A stretch of 64,000 nucleotides of DNA, taken from assembly GCF_037975245.1 (NCBI RefSeq), contig NC_092575.1:16009310-16073309 (forward strand), in the 5' to 3' direction. This document shows positions 44,665 to 57,572 of this stretch, one piece after another. The stretch is from Apostichopus japonicus (taxonomy: Eukaryota; Echinodermata; Holothuroidea; Aspidochirotida; Stichopodidae). Position 1 is the first letter of the stretch; every line of letters begins with the position of its first letter. The translations under genes were made by a program, and so were the position numbers. A model generated the notes under the pieces. It saw only the letters and a list, made by a program, of their open reading frames with translations, had not been told where the DNA came from and searched no databases.

Positions 44665-47600
44665 ATGAGCAACAGAAGAGCCCTCCACTTTGTACTAAAA
44701 GTTGGAGATAGGACAAAAACAGCCAACTTTTTCAGAGATGTTCTTGGCATGCAGGTATGTCAATCCAACTTTTGGGTGTTAACAATCTTTATACATACTG
44801 TACCAATACATTGCAACTTTAAATTTAATTAGTGTCATAATGTCCAATATGTAAATATAGTTTATCCCTCATTTCATTAGTGTCATAGTGTCCAATAGTA
44901 TGTTATACATGATACTAATACAGTTTATTTCATTTATAGTGTTTTGTAGTATTTGCACAATGAATCCTTAAATTAAAGAAGCGTCATATTTTCATGTACT
45001 GGTAGTACTTCTATATACTGATACAGTGTGTCCTTAAATTGTATTAGTGTCATAGTGTCAAATAATAGTTTGTACATGATACTATTACATTTGATTTCAT
45101 TAGTATCATAGTATTTGGTAGTATTTATACATACTAACACCATGTATCCTTAAATTTAAGTAGTGTCAGAGTTTCAGGTACTGGTCCAACTTATACTGAT
45201 ACAGTGGGTCCTTAAATTCTATTAGTGTCATAGTGTCATATAGTATTTGTAGGCCTACATACTAATATACTGTATCCTTAAATTTCATTAGTGTTATATG
45301 ATATATGTGTCATAGTACAGTGTATCTTCAAATATCATAAGTATCATAGGATATGTACATACTAAAACATTGTATCCTTAAATTTGATATTGTTTCTTTT
45401 CTTTCTCATTATATACCAAGATTAATTCTTTTTTTTGTTTTCATAATAACAGATTCGACTGTTGTTGGCTAAAGCCTTGTGGTTTCTTTGACTTTGATTA
45501 ATTTTTAGTCATATCTACATAGCTCCCAACTCTTGAGAAGGCAAATGCTGGTCCTTGCCACGAATCGCCGTCCTAGGGGGGGGGTATAAGGGTAGGGGTG
45601 TCCCCCTCCTCTTGAATTTTGTTTGGAATCCTGGTGATGCCTACATGTAAAATGGTGGCACTTTAATAGAAAGGCTTTTGTCACCCAAAATTTTCTGAGA
45701 AATATGCATTTTTTTGTGTGTAACATCAATAAATTGAATAGTAGGTGATAATTCATTCTTTCCCGTGGCATGAAAATGTTCGCTGCTCGCCCCAATGAAA
45801 AGAAATATAGGCTAATTTGAGGTTCAAATGATGCTGTAAAGGAGGTCTCTATTATGCTAAATGCTAAAGAAATGATGGTTGCTAAGTCAAAATTTGATGC
45901 AATTTTTTTTTATGTATACTTGACATTTACAATGCGGGTTTTTCGGACGCTTGCGCGGGTCAGCGGCTTTGGGTGTTAGAATGCGGGTCCAACCCGCGAA
46001 TTGCGGGTCAGTTGGGAGCTCTGCATCTATCATGGCTATCAGTGGGCCTTATTCATTATATGATGTCATTGTGACATCCAATGTATAAGCCTCTCTTAAT
46101 TCTCTGAATTACAGTACCATGAAACAAAGCTTGTTTGTCCCTTCACCATATAGTGCATAAACATACCTATATGTATGTTACTTTTCAACTATTTTGTTGT
46201 TTTCTAATAAACACTGTAAGAGATGTCACATTGGCTCTGCTATGAAGGCACAAAATTAATATTATTAATAATTTTTTACCAATTTCTCCTGCAGTTTTTG
46301 AGACATGAAGAATTTGAAGAAGGTTGTAAAGCAACATGCAATGGGTAAGTTGGTCTGTAACAACTACTATACATTCCCTATAGTAAGTGCTGAATCAGAG
46401 TAACAGACACTTTGTTGTGGAAATTAACCCCCCCTGCCACCCACCCCCCACCCCTCATGTTTGAATTCTAATATGGGGAACCATATTAGCAGTTTGTAGC
46501 AGAATGAAATCAATGTGGAAAAAGTAAAGCAAAACCTTTAATAATATTAAAAAGCAAAAGAAAATGAAAAACAAAAATACATTTCAAAAATGCATTGACA
46601 TAGATGCTTAAAAAGTTGAGTCCTTGGCAATGCCTGTTTTGGGGTTTCATTTTTTCCCCGCTTACTAACATTTTTCAGTGCATGCATGCGTAGCAGGGAA
46701 CTGTCATAGCTTTATGGTTAAGAAAGTTACAAACTAATATACATGTATTAATTAAGTGAAATTGTTTACTTGTTCTAGCATGAGCACAGGGTTATAACAG
46801 AATTCAAAGTATAGGAAATATTCCCTGTGTTCATTACCCGTTAACAAATGGGTATTCGTAAATAGGGCATAATAAGCTGTTGAAGCTGTGCAGGGCACCT
46901 GGAGCTCTTTACAGAATGGGGGAACGGTAAGAGGGTCCAATGGACTAAGCGGCAGAAAATAGAGGAGGGAGGGGCCGGGGTTGCGGGAGATTAGAGAGGA
47001 AATTAAACAGATGGTAAAGCTTTCACAGAGTATTTAAATCATTGTAAGTACACTGTCTACAGACAGGCAATAAAATTGATATGTTGCCTCAGTTCTGATT
47101 GATGTTCAATATATATCTGGTATATTTATTCCCCGAGTGATATCAACGAACATGGACTGGTACCTGCTGAAATTCTCCATTTCCATGGAAAATATTCTCT
47201 GAAATATCTCATAGCAAAAAATAAATTCTGATGTAGTGAATGATATATATAATGTATTAGCAGCATATATAGAGATTAATGGTGGCCTGGTATACTGCGG
47301 TATATGCAATAGTTTTCCATGCACCTGTGGCACTTGAAACCAAATATATTTACAGCAAGTCTTCTTTTAAACATTCTTATTTAAAAATAAAATAAGGTAT
47401 GTTCATAGTAAATACCCTCACACCCACCTGTTACATACCCAAGCATCTCTTGGGCCACAAAAAACACACATCGCTGAAGATGTAAAATATAATGTGACTT
47501 GTGTTTTTTAATATTTTCCAGCCCCTATGATGGCAAATGGAGCAAATCAATGGTTGGATATGGACCAGAGGACAGCCATTTTGTTGTGGAATTGACCTAC

Positions 47601-50600
47601 AACTACGGTGTCAAAGAATATTGCCTTGGTAATGACTTTCAGGTTGGTATTGTGTTTGCAGCCGCAAAGTTAACCTTGCAACCAATGTCATGTACGAAAC
47701 CATAAGCCATCTACTGGCACTATAGTATTTTGTATGCAAATAGTAGAATGTATAGTTATTGGCAAAATATCGAACACATATATTTAGGAAAGGTTGTGTA
47801 GTACTTTGCCCATGAGCATGTGAAACTAAGTGTCATATTAAGTGATGGTATGTATGTTCAATTGATATCTGTACTTTTATCTAACTCCTTACTCAGCAAA
47901 CTAGCTAATTTTTTAACTCAATTATTTATAACATCTTACTATAAAGTGCATCACCTGCCCCCCCTTCCCCCACCCCTGACAGAATACAGTAATTTAAATT
48001 TGATCAAAAAGTATATTTGAAAGCTACTTTTAAGAGCTATTACATTTGCCAGCATAAAATATTGTATATAGCTGGCATTGTGTCACAAGGAGAAGCTGCA
48101 GGAGCTGTGAATTCCTGCTGCAGCAAGGCTGTGTCAATAGAGATCACCACAAACGAATATATATATATGTGTTCTACGCAGCCTAGTTGGCTGCAGTGAT
48201 GCTGCAGCCCCTGCAGCTGAATCCTACATTTGAACCTGTGCTCATAGTGCAGTTTACATTTATTGATTGATTAATTAGATGTCTTTGGTGATCATTATCT
48301 TTATTAAAAGGGGTTCACAATCCAGTCTAAAGAGGTATTTGCCAGGGCATCCAAGAGTGGTTGGCCCATTACTACAGTCTCTGCAGGAGTCATATCTGCT
48401 AAGTCTCCAGACGGCTACCAGTTTAATATTCTAGACCGACCCAATCCAAATAAAGGTATGTTCTTTGGAAATCAGTTTCATGGTCAGAGGCGACAATATT
48501 AAATTTGCCATTATTTTATGAATTAGGAAGTTAAAAAAAACAAAGTTTTTGGAAAATTAGGAAATGAAAAAAAATCTTATATATCATATATAGTACAGTA
48601 TGTGTGGGATAATGAAATGGTAGTGGCTAGGCATCTTACAGGTTCTTAATTGCAATCTGTTTTATTATGTTACAAAGGTTGAGAGAGATCTAATTTCAAT
48701 CCCAATTTTTCAAGAAATCGCCAGCTGTCACTTATCAAACGGGAAATCCAAACCAAAGCAGTCCGTACAAAAACACACCAATCGATTGGTAACTATCACT
48801 CAAAACGCATGCTTGCTTTATTGGTTAACTTAATTGATATGCCCCAATTTCGCTGTGGCATATTTGTGGACTGATGTCGAGTTTATTACTAAAAAAATGA
48901 GATTGTGTATATGATCAAGCTGATCAACTATAAAATAGCTCTATATGATGAAGTGCAAACTTTTATGAAATAAATTTTGTAGTATTGCTGTTTCATTTTG
49001 ATCGATGGAGTGGGTTTTAACACATCACAATAGAATTTCTATCTGATGATATCACACTGCTAAAACTGATATCTAGTGCAATTTCACTGAAGAATGTTTT
49101 GAATATATATATATTTAAATAAATATATTACACATTTCAAAATGCATTTGCCGAAATGCTATAGGCAGTTTAAATCTGTCATCACTCAAGCCTGTTTCTG
49201 TAGTAGAAAGCAAGGTACCATGTCTATTTTGTCATAGCAGAGTAAAATATACTTGATTCACTGTTGCTCTATGGAAGTTCATCTCGTTAGATCTTTTAAT
49301 AAACTTCTTATTAATGACGATGTAATAAACAGATATTTTCTATCATTTGTATTATACAGGCATATCTGATTAAATACATGCAAAATTGGAATCACACAAA
49401 GATTCTACAAGGAGATAATATAAATTGAAAATTTGACTATTTCTATAAATGGCATGATACTAGGACTACAGTACTTTTAAAGCTATCTGCTTGCGTGTTT
49501 GTCAGTGGTCTCCAGTGAAAGAAATTAGTACCTTGATTGTTTTAAGTTAGAGGCATTGAAGACTCTCCCTCTGAAAAAAGTTAACTTTCCGTTGCTTGCT
49601 AGTGATTTTTTTTTCTTGCCACTACAAAATGCAGACAGTAATGAAACGTGATACCTTGTTATCTTTAGCTGGACCTAAGCTGTCCATTGCTGCTATGTGC
49701 ACTGTATTGTGGGTATTGACCGTAGCTGTATGTATTGACTGTACACTAGTGTCTAATTACCGACTGTAGCAAGCTGTGTGTGTATTTTCTGGGAACGATG
49801 GTGGTGTCTAACACCTCTGTTACACCTCATTCGAAACTAGGTCAGATTACCGGCATCAGACGTTTCTGTGTGCGCGAGTCTTCACTCCCTTTAAGTTTCA
49901 TGTACTGGACGTGGGACAAAGTCAATATTTTCTTCACTAAAATGTATGAGTCTTATACAATTTTTGTTGTTGTCTATATATGTCATATATTAAATTAATG
50001 TATGTGTGCGTGTGTAGCATTCGTGTCAGATAAGCAACTCTATTATCTTCTGAGTGAATTAAAACCGTGACCTACTTTGAAGCAACATGCCTGTGCTGAA
50101 CGTAAAGAGAATTACAAGACAATGCAATAACTTGCCAGCTGAAATTTGTAGATTAATTAAAGCAAGCAGTATCAAACATATTGACTCAACAGAAGTAGTT
50201 TTAACTAGGACAGGGACAGTAAATTTACGAACTGAGTGATTTGTGCAAAGTATAGTCTTTGATGAAAACATTTCTTATGATTGGATATTTTCTGCGCCAC
50301 CTGTGCAGTATAAGTTAATGAGTTCTTCATTTTGCTTTGCAGATCCGGTTCAGAAAGTTACCCTTGGGGTCTCCAATCTTCAAAAGTCTCTCGGTGAGAA
50401 GTTAAATTATGTTGATTAAGAAATTTTACTAAATTTACTAGAAGAATGTCACAGATGATATGCTCAATGAAGTCTTAAACATTGAGCTTATAGTTCCTGT
50501 TCTTTGAAATTGATTAATAAATTTCATAATCAGATACATATATTTAATCACAAGGAAGAGCTAGGAAAGGGTATTGTTTGAGGGGGGGGGGGGGGATTAC

Positions 50601-53600
50601 GAGGATATAGTGGCTGGGTAGAATCCAGTCAGATAATGTCACTAGCACACGATGGTCAAGCCTGCCTATAGAAAAACAGTCCTCCTCAAATCACTCAAGC
50701 ATTAATAATTTGTTACTTAATAGCATACAATCATAAGGTGGCTGGTCAATTAATTATGTGCGTTCAAGGATGAATGATGATGGCAGTACTTTAGGTAGTT
50801 TAAGCTATCATGTAACCAATTATTAATGCGCAAGTGAGCTACTTTTTCTGTAGGCAGGCTTGACTGTTTATGATAGCACTTGCAACATTTTTGATAGATA
50901 GATTTCTTCACCATTTTCTTATTTACTTTTAGTAATACATTCCTGTCCCCTTTTCAACAGTGTCCAATCACTACCTCTGCCTCTCATCATCATTGCATTA
51001 CATCCTCAGCCAGTATTTGGAGATTACTTGACAAGTCAATGCAGACTTGATTTGTTTATATGTGAGACAACAAAAGTCTTTCAAAAACTAAATAAAGTAA
51101 TTTAATTGCCCTTTAAGAATATTATAGCCTAGATGATGTCAAGTATCATTAAGAAAAAGTGATCCATGTGAATTAACCAATGTATTTAAAATCATTTAGT
51201 GTATGTATCATACTTCCCTGATTTCAAAACTGCTAGATTACTGGACGAATCAATGTGGTATGACCTGTTATAGCAGAGAAGAGACTTCCGCGGTTTTAGG
51301 CTATGCCAGTACCGGACAAGCCAAGCTTGAACTTAAGCAAGCAGAGGAGGCAATCGACAGAGGCTCTGCATTTGGAAGAATTGCATTCTCATGCCCAAGA
51401 GAGCAGGTACCCACTCTAAATTGATAAGTATTGTATATTTGGCCCTGAAAGTAGAAATTACCTGTCAATGTTATACAAACATTTGAGGCTAGGCAGTTGG
51501 TTGTTTTACAGGTTGCAAGAAACACAAAGATTCAAGCATATTATGTGAATATGCAATTTTTAGATCTTAATAAAGTAACTAAAAGATACATGCATGCTAT
51601 GAAGGAATCTACAAGATCCTCTGCAAATTTCACTGCCAATTAACATTTTAAAAAAAGAGTTAAAAATAGGTAGGTTCAGTTTTAACTGTATTTAACATTA
51701 TAATTTGAGAAAGTTCCTGTTGGGGCTTGACAGTAACATATGATGTTGAATTTGAAGAATAATCCGACTTGAAGGATGTTTAACTTTCCTTTACACTGAC
51801 TATCTGCCTGTTTTCCTATAATTGCAGCTACAAGGGATCCAAAGTGGTATTCTCAAAGCCAAACAGACTGTTCTTACACCTCTGGTTAGTTTAGATACAC
51901 CTGGCAAAGCAACTGTTGAAGTAGTCATCCTTGCCGATCCTGTAAGTTAATTAGCATGGTCACATTACAATCTCTTGTCCTCTTCACTCAAAATTAAGGA
52001 ATTGAAATACAATTAAAGTAAAAAAAATGATAATTCCGTTGTCAATTGTTGCGGTTTGCAAAATATTAGATTATGCCGTTATCTCAGCTCACATTTATCA
52101 GTCTTTTCATATTTTGATGAAGTATTTTAATAATGCTGGATAATCCAATGGGCAGATGAGGCAAATTTAAGTGGCTTCCCTGAACAGTTCCAGTTAGGCA
52201 AGACATACAGATGTTTTGTTTGCAAGTCGTGCCTACAAAATTTAAAAAAGGTGGACAGGGGGTGGGGGGGGGGTAAGCATATGGTGCCTTAGGGCTCCAG
52301 GGGGTGTTACTGTAGCATTGAATAGCAGCATAATCCAGCAAAATATAGAATGTGTTCAAAAGTAAAATACTCATCATTGTTCAGAATAATTATGTATAAT
52401 ATGTATATAATTATGGTGAGCTGAGATTTGTTGTATTTCAGCGGTACAGGGAATGTAAGAAGTGTTTTCTCTTTAGTTATGGATTTACGTGTATTAATTA
52501 TTTTGTTTACATTTAAGAATTTTGAAAATGTTCATCTTGTATCTAAGTATGATCTTGCATTAGTGTAATTAATTTGCATTTAGTGAAAAAAATTCTGTTG
52601 CCATGGATACATAATGAAATAATCTTTAATATCTGATTCTCCTTTGCAGGATGGCCACGAAATTTGCTTCGTTGGAGATGAAGCTTTCCGTGAGTTGTCC
52701 CAAGTAGATTCGGCTGCTGATTCCTTGTTGAATGAGGTAAGCTTTGACAAAAACTAAAATAGTGAGCTATTTTATAGGACTGTTCTGACAGAAGATGAAT
52801 GCTTTAAAAAAATGATATCAAAGTTGCATTTCAACATAGCATCATTGTCACAAATGTCAGAATTTGATATAAATTTTAAATGTTTAGCAGAAATTTTTAT
52901 TGCATCTGGCAACAGCAGAAGCGACTGATATTGGTGCTGTAAAATGTCAGATTATTCATATACAGAAATCTGAACTCAGAATGCAAGTATTCCAAAAGCA
53001 TCATATCTTTCTCCTTTGATGTGACCATATCAAATTTAATAAACCATGTTAGAAGCAGCTTCAGCATCAATACTGATATGAGATTTTTGCTCCGAGATTA
53101 ATTTGTAAAATATGTACAACTGAGAAAAAAAAGATACTTTCCAATAAAATAGAGATTTATTACTATTTTTGTTGTCCCTTTGCTATATGTAAAGGTACTG
53201 GTTGTATTCTTCATTACTATAAATTAAACTGTACCATATGGGTGAATGCAGCATGTCCTACTATACTGTAAACATCATTGCTCTATTTCTATATTCCCTT
53301 TTTGTCTAATGGCAACCTTGCATGTAAGAATCGGCCCAGTGGGGTTGTTGGTTGTTAATTAAAAGAGACCCCGGGTTCTTAAACACAGGGTTTTCCATTA
53401 AAACTTTAGTCATGGCGGCCCTGAGTTCTTGTAGTCTCTCTTTTCCTTGAAAGTGCTGGCTCTATATTTAATCTTGTATGTAACAGGCTTTGAAAACATT
53501 AATTGTTGTCATGCACTGTTAATGATACTATTATCGACAAATTTTTGGCTGAGAAGAAAAGCTTCATTGAGTTCTGCACCCAGACCACTGATTGGATGGG

Positions 53601-54466
53601 TATCATGGGTAGCATGGGTGAATTTTGTGAGAAGTTAAAATAATATTGTGAAGTGCAACCAGGTATGTACAACCAGGTATGCAAATCTGATTTGGGTTGT
53701 CGCTTCAATTGAACAATAGGCCTTATGGGAAGGTGTTCCAGGGGTTATAGCCGCTTGTTCCACAGTTTATTACGGGCTTTGGGTCATATGGGATAGAATA
53801 ATGAAGTTTCATATTGTAATAAAATTTAAGGAAAATTGAAGACTTCAGACAGGGGCCCTGTCACATAACTGTGATCCAGTCCCTCTAGCAAAGAGATCTG
53901 TGAAGTAACAACCAGTAGGCTGCTTCTACTTAATTATGATATTATTAACCAGTTAGTTCACTACAGCAAATTGTTCAAGTGTCCCACAAATTTAAAGTAC
54001 TGTTTTTTTTTTTTTGGTCATCTGCAAAATTTATGCCAAAACTGTATCATTCCTGGTGTTATGATTTTGGTGACAGCTTTAATACAGGTTGTGTTTTCAG
54101 ATACCTTAATCATTCCGTATGTAATTGAGAATAGTACCACAAATTTGTAGAAAGGTCTGAACAAAATATAGTCAGGGGGGTAATTAGTAAGGAGTAAACT
54201 GACCCTCTCAATTTTATCCATTCTCTGTGACATGATTATCATACAAAGTATCATTAACTTTGTGTTCAATTCTAGTAGTGCAATCAAAGAGGGAGACATA
54301 CTGTGTATGGGTGACCAGCTGTGTTGAAGAATCAACTCTATCCTCTGCTTTATTATATTGACAAACTTCACATTTGATTTTCTCTCAGGCCATGTCTGCT
54401 GACAAGAGTAACGAGTGGTTTGAGAAGCAGAAGATGAAGAAAGAAAAATACGAGAAGAGCCAATAA
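44665..54466 (+). CDS. GLOD4: Glyoxalase domain-containing protein 4
   Basis: Nine exons: 44665-44754, 46295-46344, 47522-47642, 48311-48455, 50343-50393, 51237-51406, 51828-51941, 52650-52736, 54389-54466, giving 906 nt (301 aa; human about 298-313). All joins are GT-AG and in frame. The protein belongs to the vicinal-oxygen-chelate fold. The N-terminal module has [20 protein letters not shown], then [10 protein letters not shown] and [17 protein letters not shown]. The second module starts [17 protein letters not shown]. The conserved [19 protein letters not shown] and [16 protein letters not shown] (about 248-263) match GLOD4 strongly. It lacks proven glyoxalase I activity in animals and is reported as mitochondrial/cytosolic. 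That is family knowledge. It ends in a Lys/Glu-rich tail. Introns carry a repeat of about 60 bp, a hAT-like relic and a TTAA MITE. Confidence 0.96.
44820..45395 (+). repeat. Degenerate tandem repeat of about 60 bp in GLOD4 intron 1
   Basis: The words TTAGTGTCATAGTGTC, then ACATACTAATACAGTGTATC, then CTTAAATTT recur with a period near 60 bases, in roughly nine diverged copies. One copy includes the AGGCCTAC word common in this genome. It is non-coding. Confidence 0.8.
45518..46023. mobile_element. hAT-like non-autonomous element in GLOD4 intron 1
   Basis: The left end is CATAGCTCCCAACTCTTG. The right end read inward is CAGAGCTCCCAACTGACC, a 14-bp inverted repeat with one mismatch (CAKAGCTCCCAACT). 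The flanks CATATCTA and CATCTATC agree partly, as expected for a decayed 8-bp duplication. There is no transposase. Confidence 0.65.
49547..49894 (+). mobile_element. TTAA-type MITE, copy 4, internally deleted (GLOD4 intron 4)
   Basis: The element 49551-49890 (340 bp) is flanked by TTAG (49547-49550, a one-base change from TTAA) and TTAA (49891-49894). It has the same inverted ends and interior as the other copies. It lacks about 25 bases after the left terminus (the CGCCCCAAACCGTGTGTGGCC segment). Confidence 0.83.
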
Positions 54467-54986
54467 CTGCTGGAATGAAACAGAGCAGAGAATCACCGAG
54501 GAAGCATTATGTTACTAATGTCGATGAGTGACTCAGCTAGTGTGTAATTCTAGGTAGAACATCATATTATGCAGTACTCCATGACAGCAAGTTACACAGT
54601 ACTCGTTATCATAGCCTGCATGGCGGTAGTTAATATTTGGTAACAAATGTAGTCAACTTTTATACTGCAGTTTATAATGCTTGTCTTTGCTAACTTTTTT
54701 ATCACACTAGGCTACATTGTAAGGATATACCAGGAGATATTCCATATAAAAGAGCACACTATACTTTGCATATATATGCTTTATAAAAAGACATTTCATA
54801 TGGATATTTTCAGATAGTGAAGGTGCAGATCATTGGGTGTCCATGTCCATGCAAGGGGGAGGGGGGTGTAAACTGGTGAGGGAAACAAGACCAGTATTGC
54901 ATTAACTAGCAATTTTAGAGTGATATAACAAGAGTGATATAACAACAGACTTAATTCTCAACAACAACAACAAATCAAATTGATGC
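54467..54986. other. GLOD4 3-prime UTR and flank
   Basis: AT-rich sequence with no canonical AATAAA identified in the first 500 bases. There is a G-rich run at 54854-54871. Confidence 0.4.
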
Positions 54987-55376
54987 ATGTTTCATCATGG
55001 TTCTGTAATGTCACCCGTCCCTGTAACTTCTGTTAAGATTAGCGATTCTTGTGTATCCCTGTTCCCTCTGTTAAAGATCTGGGTGTTATTTTTTAATTTA
55101 ATTTGCAGCCCCCAAACTCTTGAACATCTCCCCACCCACATTAAGAATGCCCCCACCATAGACAATATTAAAAGTGTCTTAAAAAACTCACTTATTCATG
55201 TGCTACCTTCATTGGACCTTTTTTTTTCCGATCCTTTCATAAGTTTCATGTATCTTTAAGTTTTGTTCTACTGGGCTGTATATTTGTACTCAATTTGTTT
55301 CTGGTAAAGCTCATAGAGACTGTTGGTATAGTGCGCTATTTAAATAAGTATTGTTATTATTATTTTTATTATCATT
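54987..55376 (+). mobile_element. Truncated CR1-like LINE, 3-prime end
   Basis: Plus-strand frames show SVKISDSCVS (about 55030), then after a gap PTHIKNAPTIDNIKSVLK (about 55130-55185). Both are motifs from the C-terminal region of CR1/jockey-type ORF2 proteins. They are brought close together by an internal deletion. The copy ends GTGCGCTATTTAAATAAGTA followed by TTATTATT repeats, the usual tail of such LINEs. Frameshifts show it is dead. Confidence 0.6.
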
Positions 55377-56387
55377 CAAGTTGGCCTGATTCTAAAAGCA
55401 GATGATTTTGTGGAATAACAAAATTCCAGAATTACAAGTTACTGGATTTGATTCGCTGTCAACCGAGTAAATGTCATATCTACTAAAGACTGGCAGGAGA
55501 AATATAACAATTTTTTAGCTTTTACAAGAATTTTATTCTTGCAAAATCAGTGAATATGTGAGGCGGAATTGTGCATGAAAACCGTAATGAATATCATTCA
55601 GGTTAAAGTAAAGGTGGGTTATTATGAAAATATACATTAATGTGCAAAGCAGAACTTTTCGCCATGGAATGGCAGTACAGTTATTGCTAATATTCAGTTT
55701 AACATTTGCATAACAGTGGCGCACGGTTTGAATATCACCAATATCCACCACAATATCTGCTTGGATATTGTTGATCACACACCCTGTTTTTACTGTGTTA
55801 AATTCACATCTGGCATCCAGTTGTTCTGTTGTTGTCTAATGTCTTTGAAGACCTAATTTATTTTTGCAGGAACTGATATTGATAAAGTTTGGGCTTCAGT
55901 GAACTTAAAAGACTACAAATTTATACGACACACAGCCAGAGGATATTTCTTTCGAAGTAGATCAGTTAATTTGGTGAATGACTTTAAATACCAAGAAAAT
56001 AGCTACAGTGAATGTCTATAATACACAACAGCCATAAAGCTGGTAAAACTTTCAACTTCCCCTTACTAAGGAAGCTAGGGTAGGTTTCAGAAAATTTGTT
56101 CAAGGTTTAGTGATATGGAACCTGCATGGATGCCTCCTCTGTATAGATCCAGCACCAACAGCAGCATAGTGACTAGCTAGGCCAGTTTGGCTCCTGGGAG
56201 TCCCGGGCCAGGGCTACAAAAAACATTGGGGCCTTGTGACATCGATTTTGAGACGACCTATTAGCTTTTTTGACTGCAGTGACTGACCAATATCAACATT
56301 TAAAAAATTATACCAACATTAATGACAATTCGTTCAATAATTAAAGCTGTATACTCATATGCAAATAAATTGAATTCAGCGAAGTCA
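55377..56387. other. Intergenic, no gene seen
   Basis: AT-rich sequence. A short GC patch at 56190-56240 (CCCGGGCCAGGGC) resembles hAT-element ends but could not be paired. Confidence 0.35.
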
Positions 56388-57283
56388 CCCGAATCCAGTG
56401 CAGGCGGACTGGCCACACAGGCATTTGGGCAATGCTCGGTGGCCCGATGGGCCGGTGGGCTGGGGAGCCTGGTTAAATTTACAGCCCATTTACACAGTAG
56501 TTAATAGAATACAGAAGGGCTGTGTAGAAATGTATAAATTAACTGTGGGAATCAGTCATGTAAAGACTGTCCTCGATCTCTGCTGCTACAAGGTGCTCCT
56601 CAAGTTGAACCTTTTCACGTCTACAAGCTGCTGGTAACGCTACCTGTGTCAAAAGTGGCATGTGAACGTTCTTTCTCTGCCTTGAAGAGAATCAAAAACC
56701 GTTTGAGAAGTACAATGACACAAGAACATCTTGAGGCGTTCATGTTGATGTCTGTGGAAAAATGAATCTTGGCCAAACTTGACACTAAAAATATCATTGA
56801 TTGTTTGGCTACCAGAAGCAGCGAACTGCGTGGGCTCCTACTCTCGTAGACATGACATGTGCTCGTGTTATAGAACATATATGTTTTAGTGGATTTTATT
56901 TACGTTTTTTTCATTTTTTTCAAGCATTTTGTCACAAAATGCTTGAAAAACTAATTAAAATCCAGTCTAAAACATATCTTTTTGCCTATATTTGTTTACG
57001 TTTTTAACTTTCCTCAGTTTAATCAGTGTTGCTTCTGGAAATTATTTTTGATTCTTTTTTAAAGGATTATTGTAACCTACAAAATTGAGAAATGTAGCAC
57101 CAATTTGCATCTAGGCATTCTTTAACTTCAAAAAAATCTCAATGGGGGAGGGGGAGCCCCTCCCCTTAGATCCCTCCCCCAGGACAGCGATCACTAGTAA
57201 GTAACATATCAATGAATAATGGGCCGGTCTAGGTGGAAAATGCCCGGGCCGGTTTTAAGACCCAGCCCGCCCCAGCCCGAATC
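56388..57283 (+). mobile_element. Degenerate hAT transposon relic with perfect 8-bp TSD
   Basis: The element 56396-57275 (880 bp) is flanked by perfect CCCGAATC copies at 56388-56395 and 57276-57283. The ends are GC-rich and roughly inverted: CAGTGCAGGCGGACTGG at the left and, inward from the right, CTGGGGCGGGCTGG. It carries the C-terminal part of a hAT transposase (separate entry). Most of the coding sequence has been lost. Confidence 0.8.
56538..56765 (+). pseudogene. hAT transposase C-terminal dimerisation-domain remnant
   Basis: An open stretch ending in TGA at 56763-56765 translates to ...KLLVTLPVSKVACERSFSAL, then KRIKNRLRSTMTQEHLEAF and LMSVEK. The LPVS-ACERSFSALKRIKN-LRSTM-LE pattern is the hAT family dimerisation domain (the zinc-finger MYM 1-like or DUF4371-associated group). 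Upstream there is an in-frame stop, and no catalytic domain is left, so this is a truncated pseudogene inside the TSD-flanked relic. Confidence 0.85.
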
Positions 57284-57572
57284 TACAGCATTTTCACATA
57301 GTCCTTGACGCCTGCTAGCGACTTTGAGCACATCTTATCACTCTTAGTTTTCACTGTGGAATATAGGCCCACTCTTCGAGCCAAAACGGTGTCCAGCTGA
57401 CGAAGCCTGGGACGCTGCAGAGCTTTACGAGACTTCTTTATTGTTCTCTCATGGCGAGTTTAAAGCACGAAAATACATATGAGACAGAGAAGGGAAATAA
57501 GTTTTTTGGGACTTTTTTTTTTTTTTTTTGGCGCATTTGGGACTGTCCATGTGCCAGACTGTCTTTCCAAGT

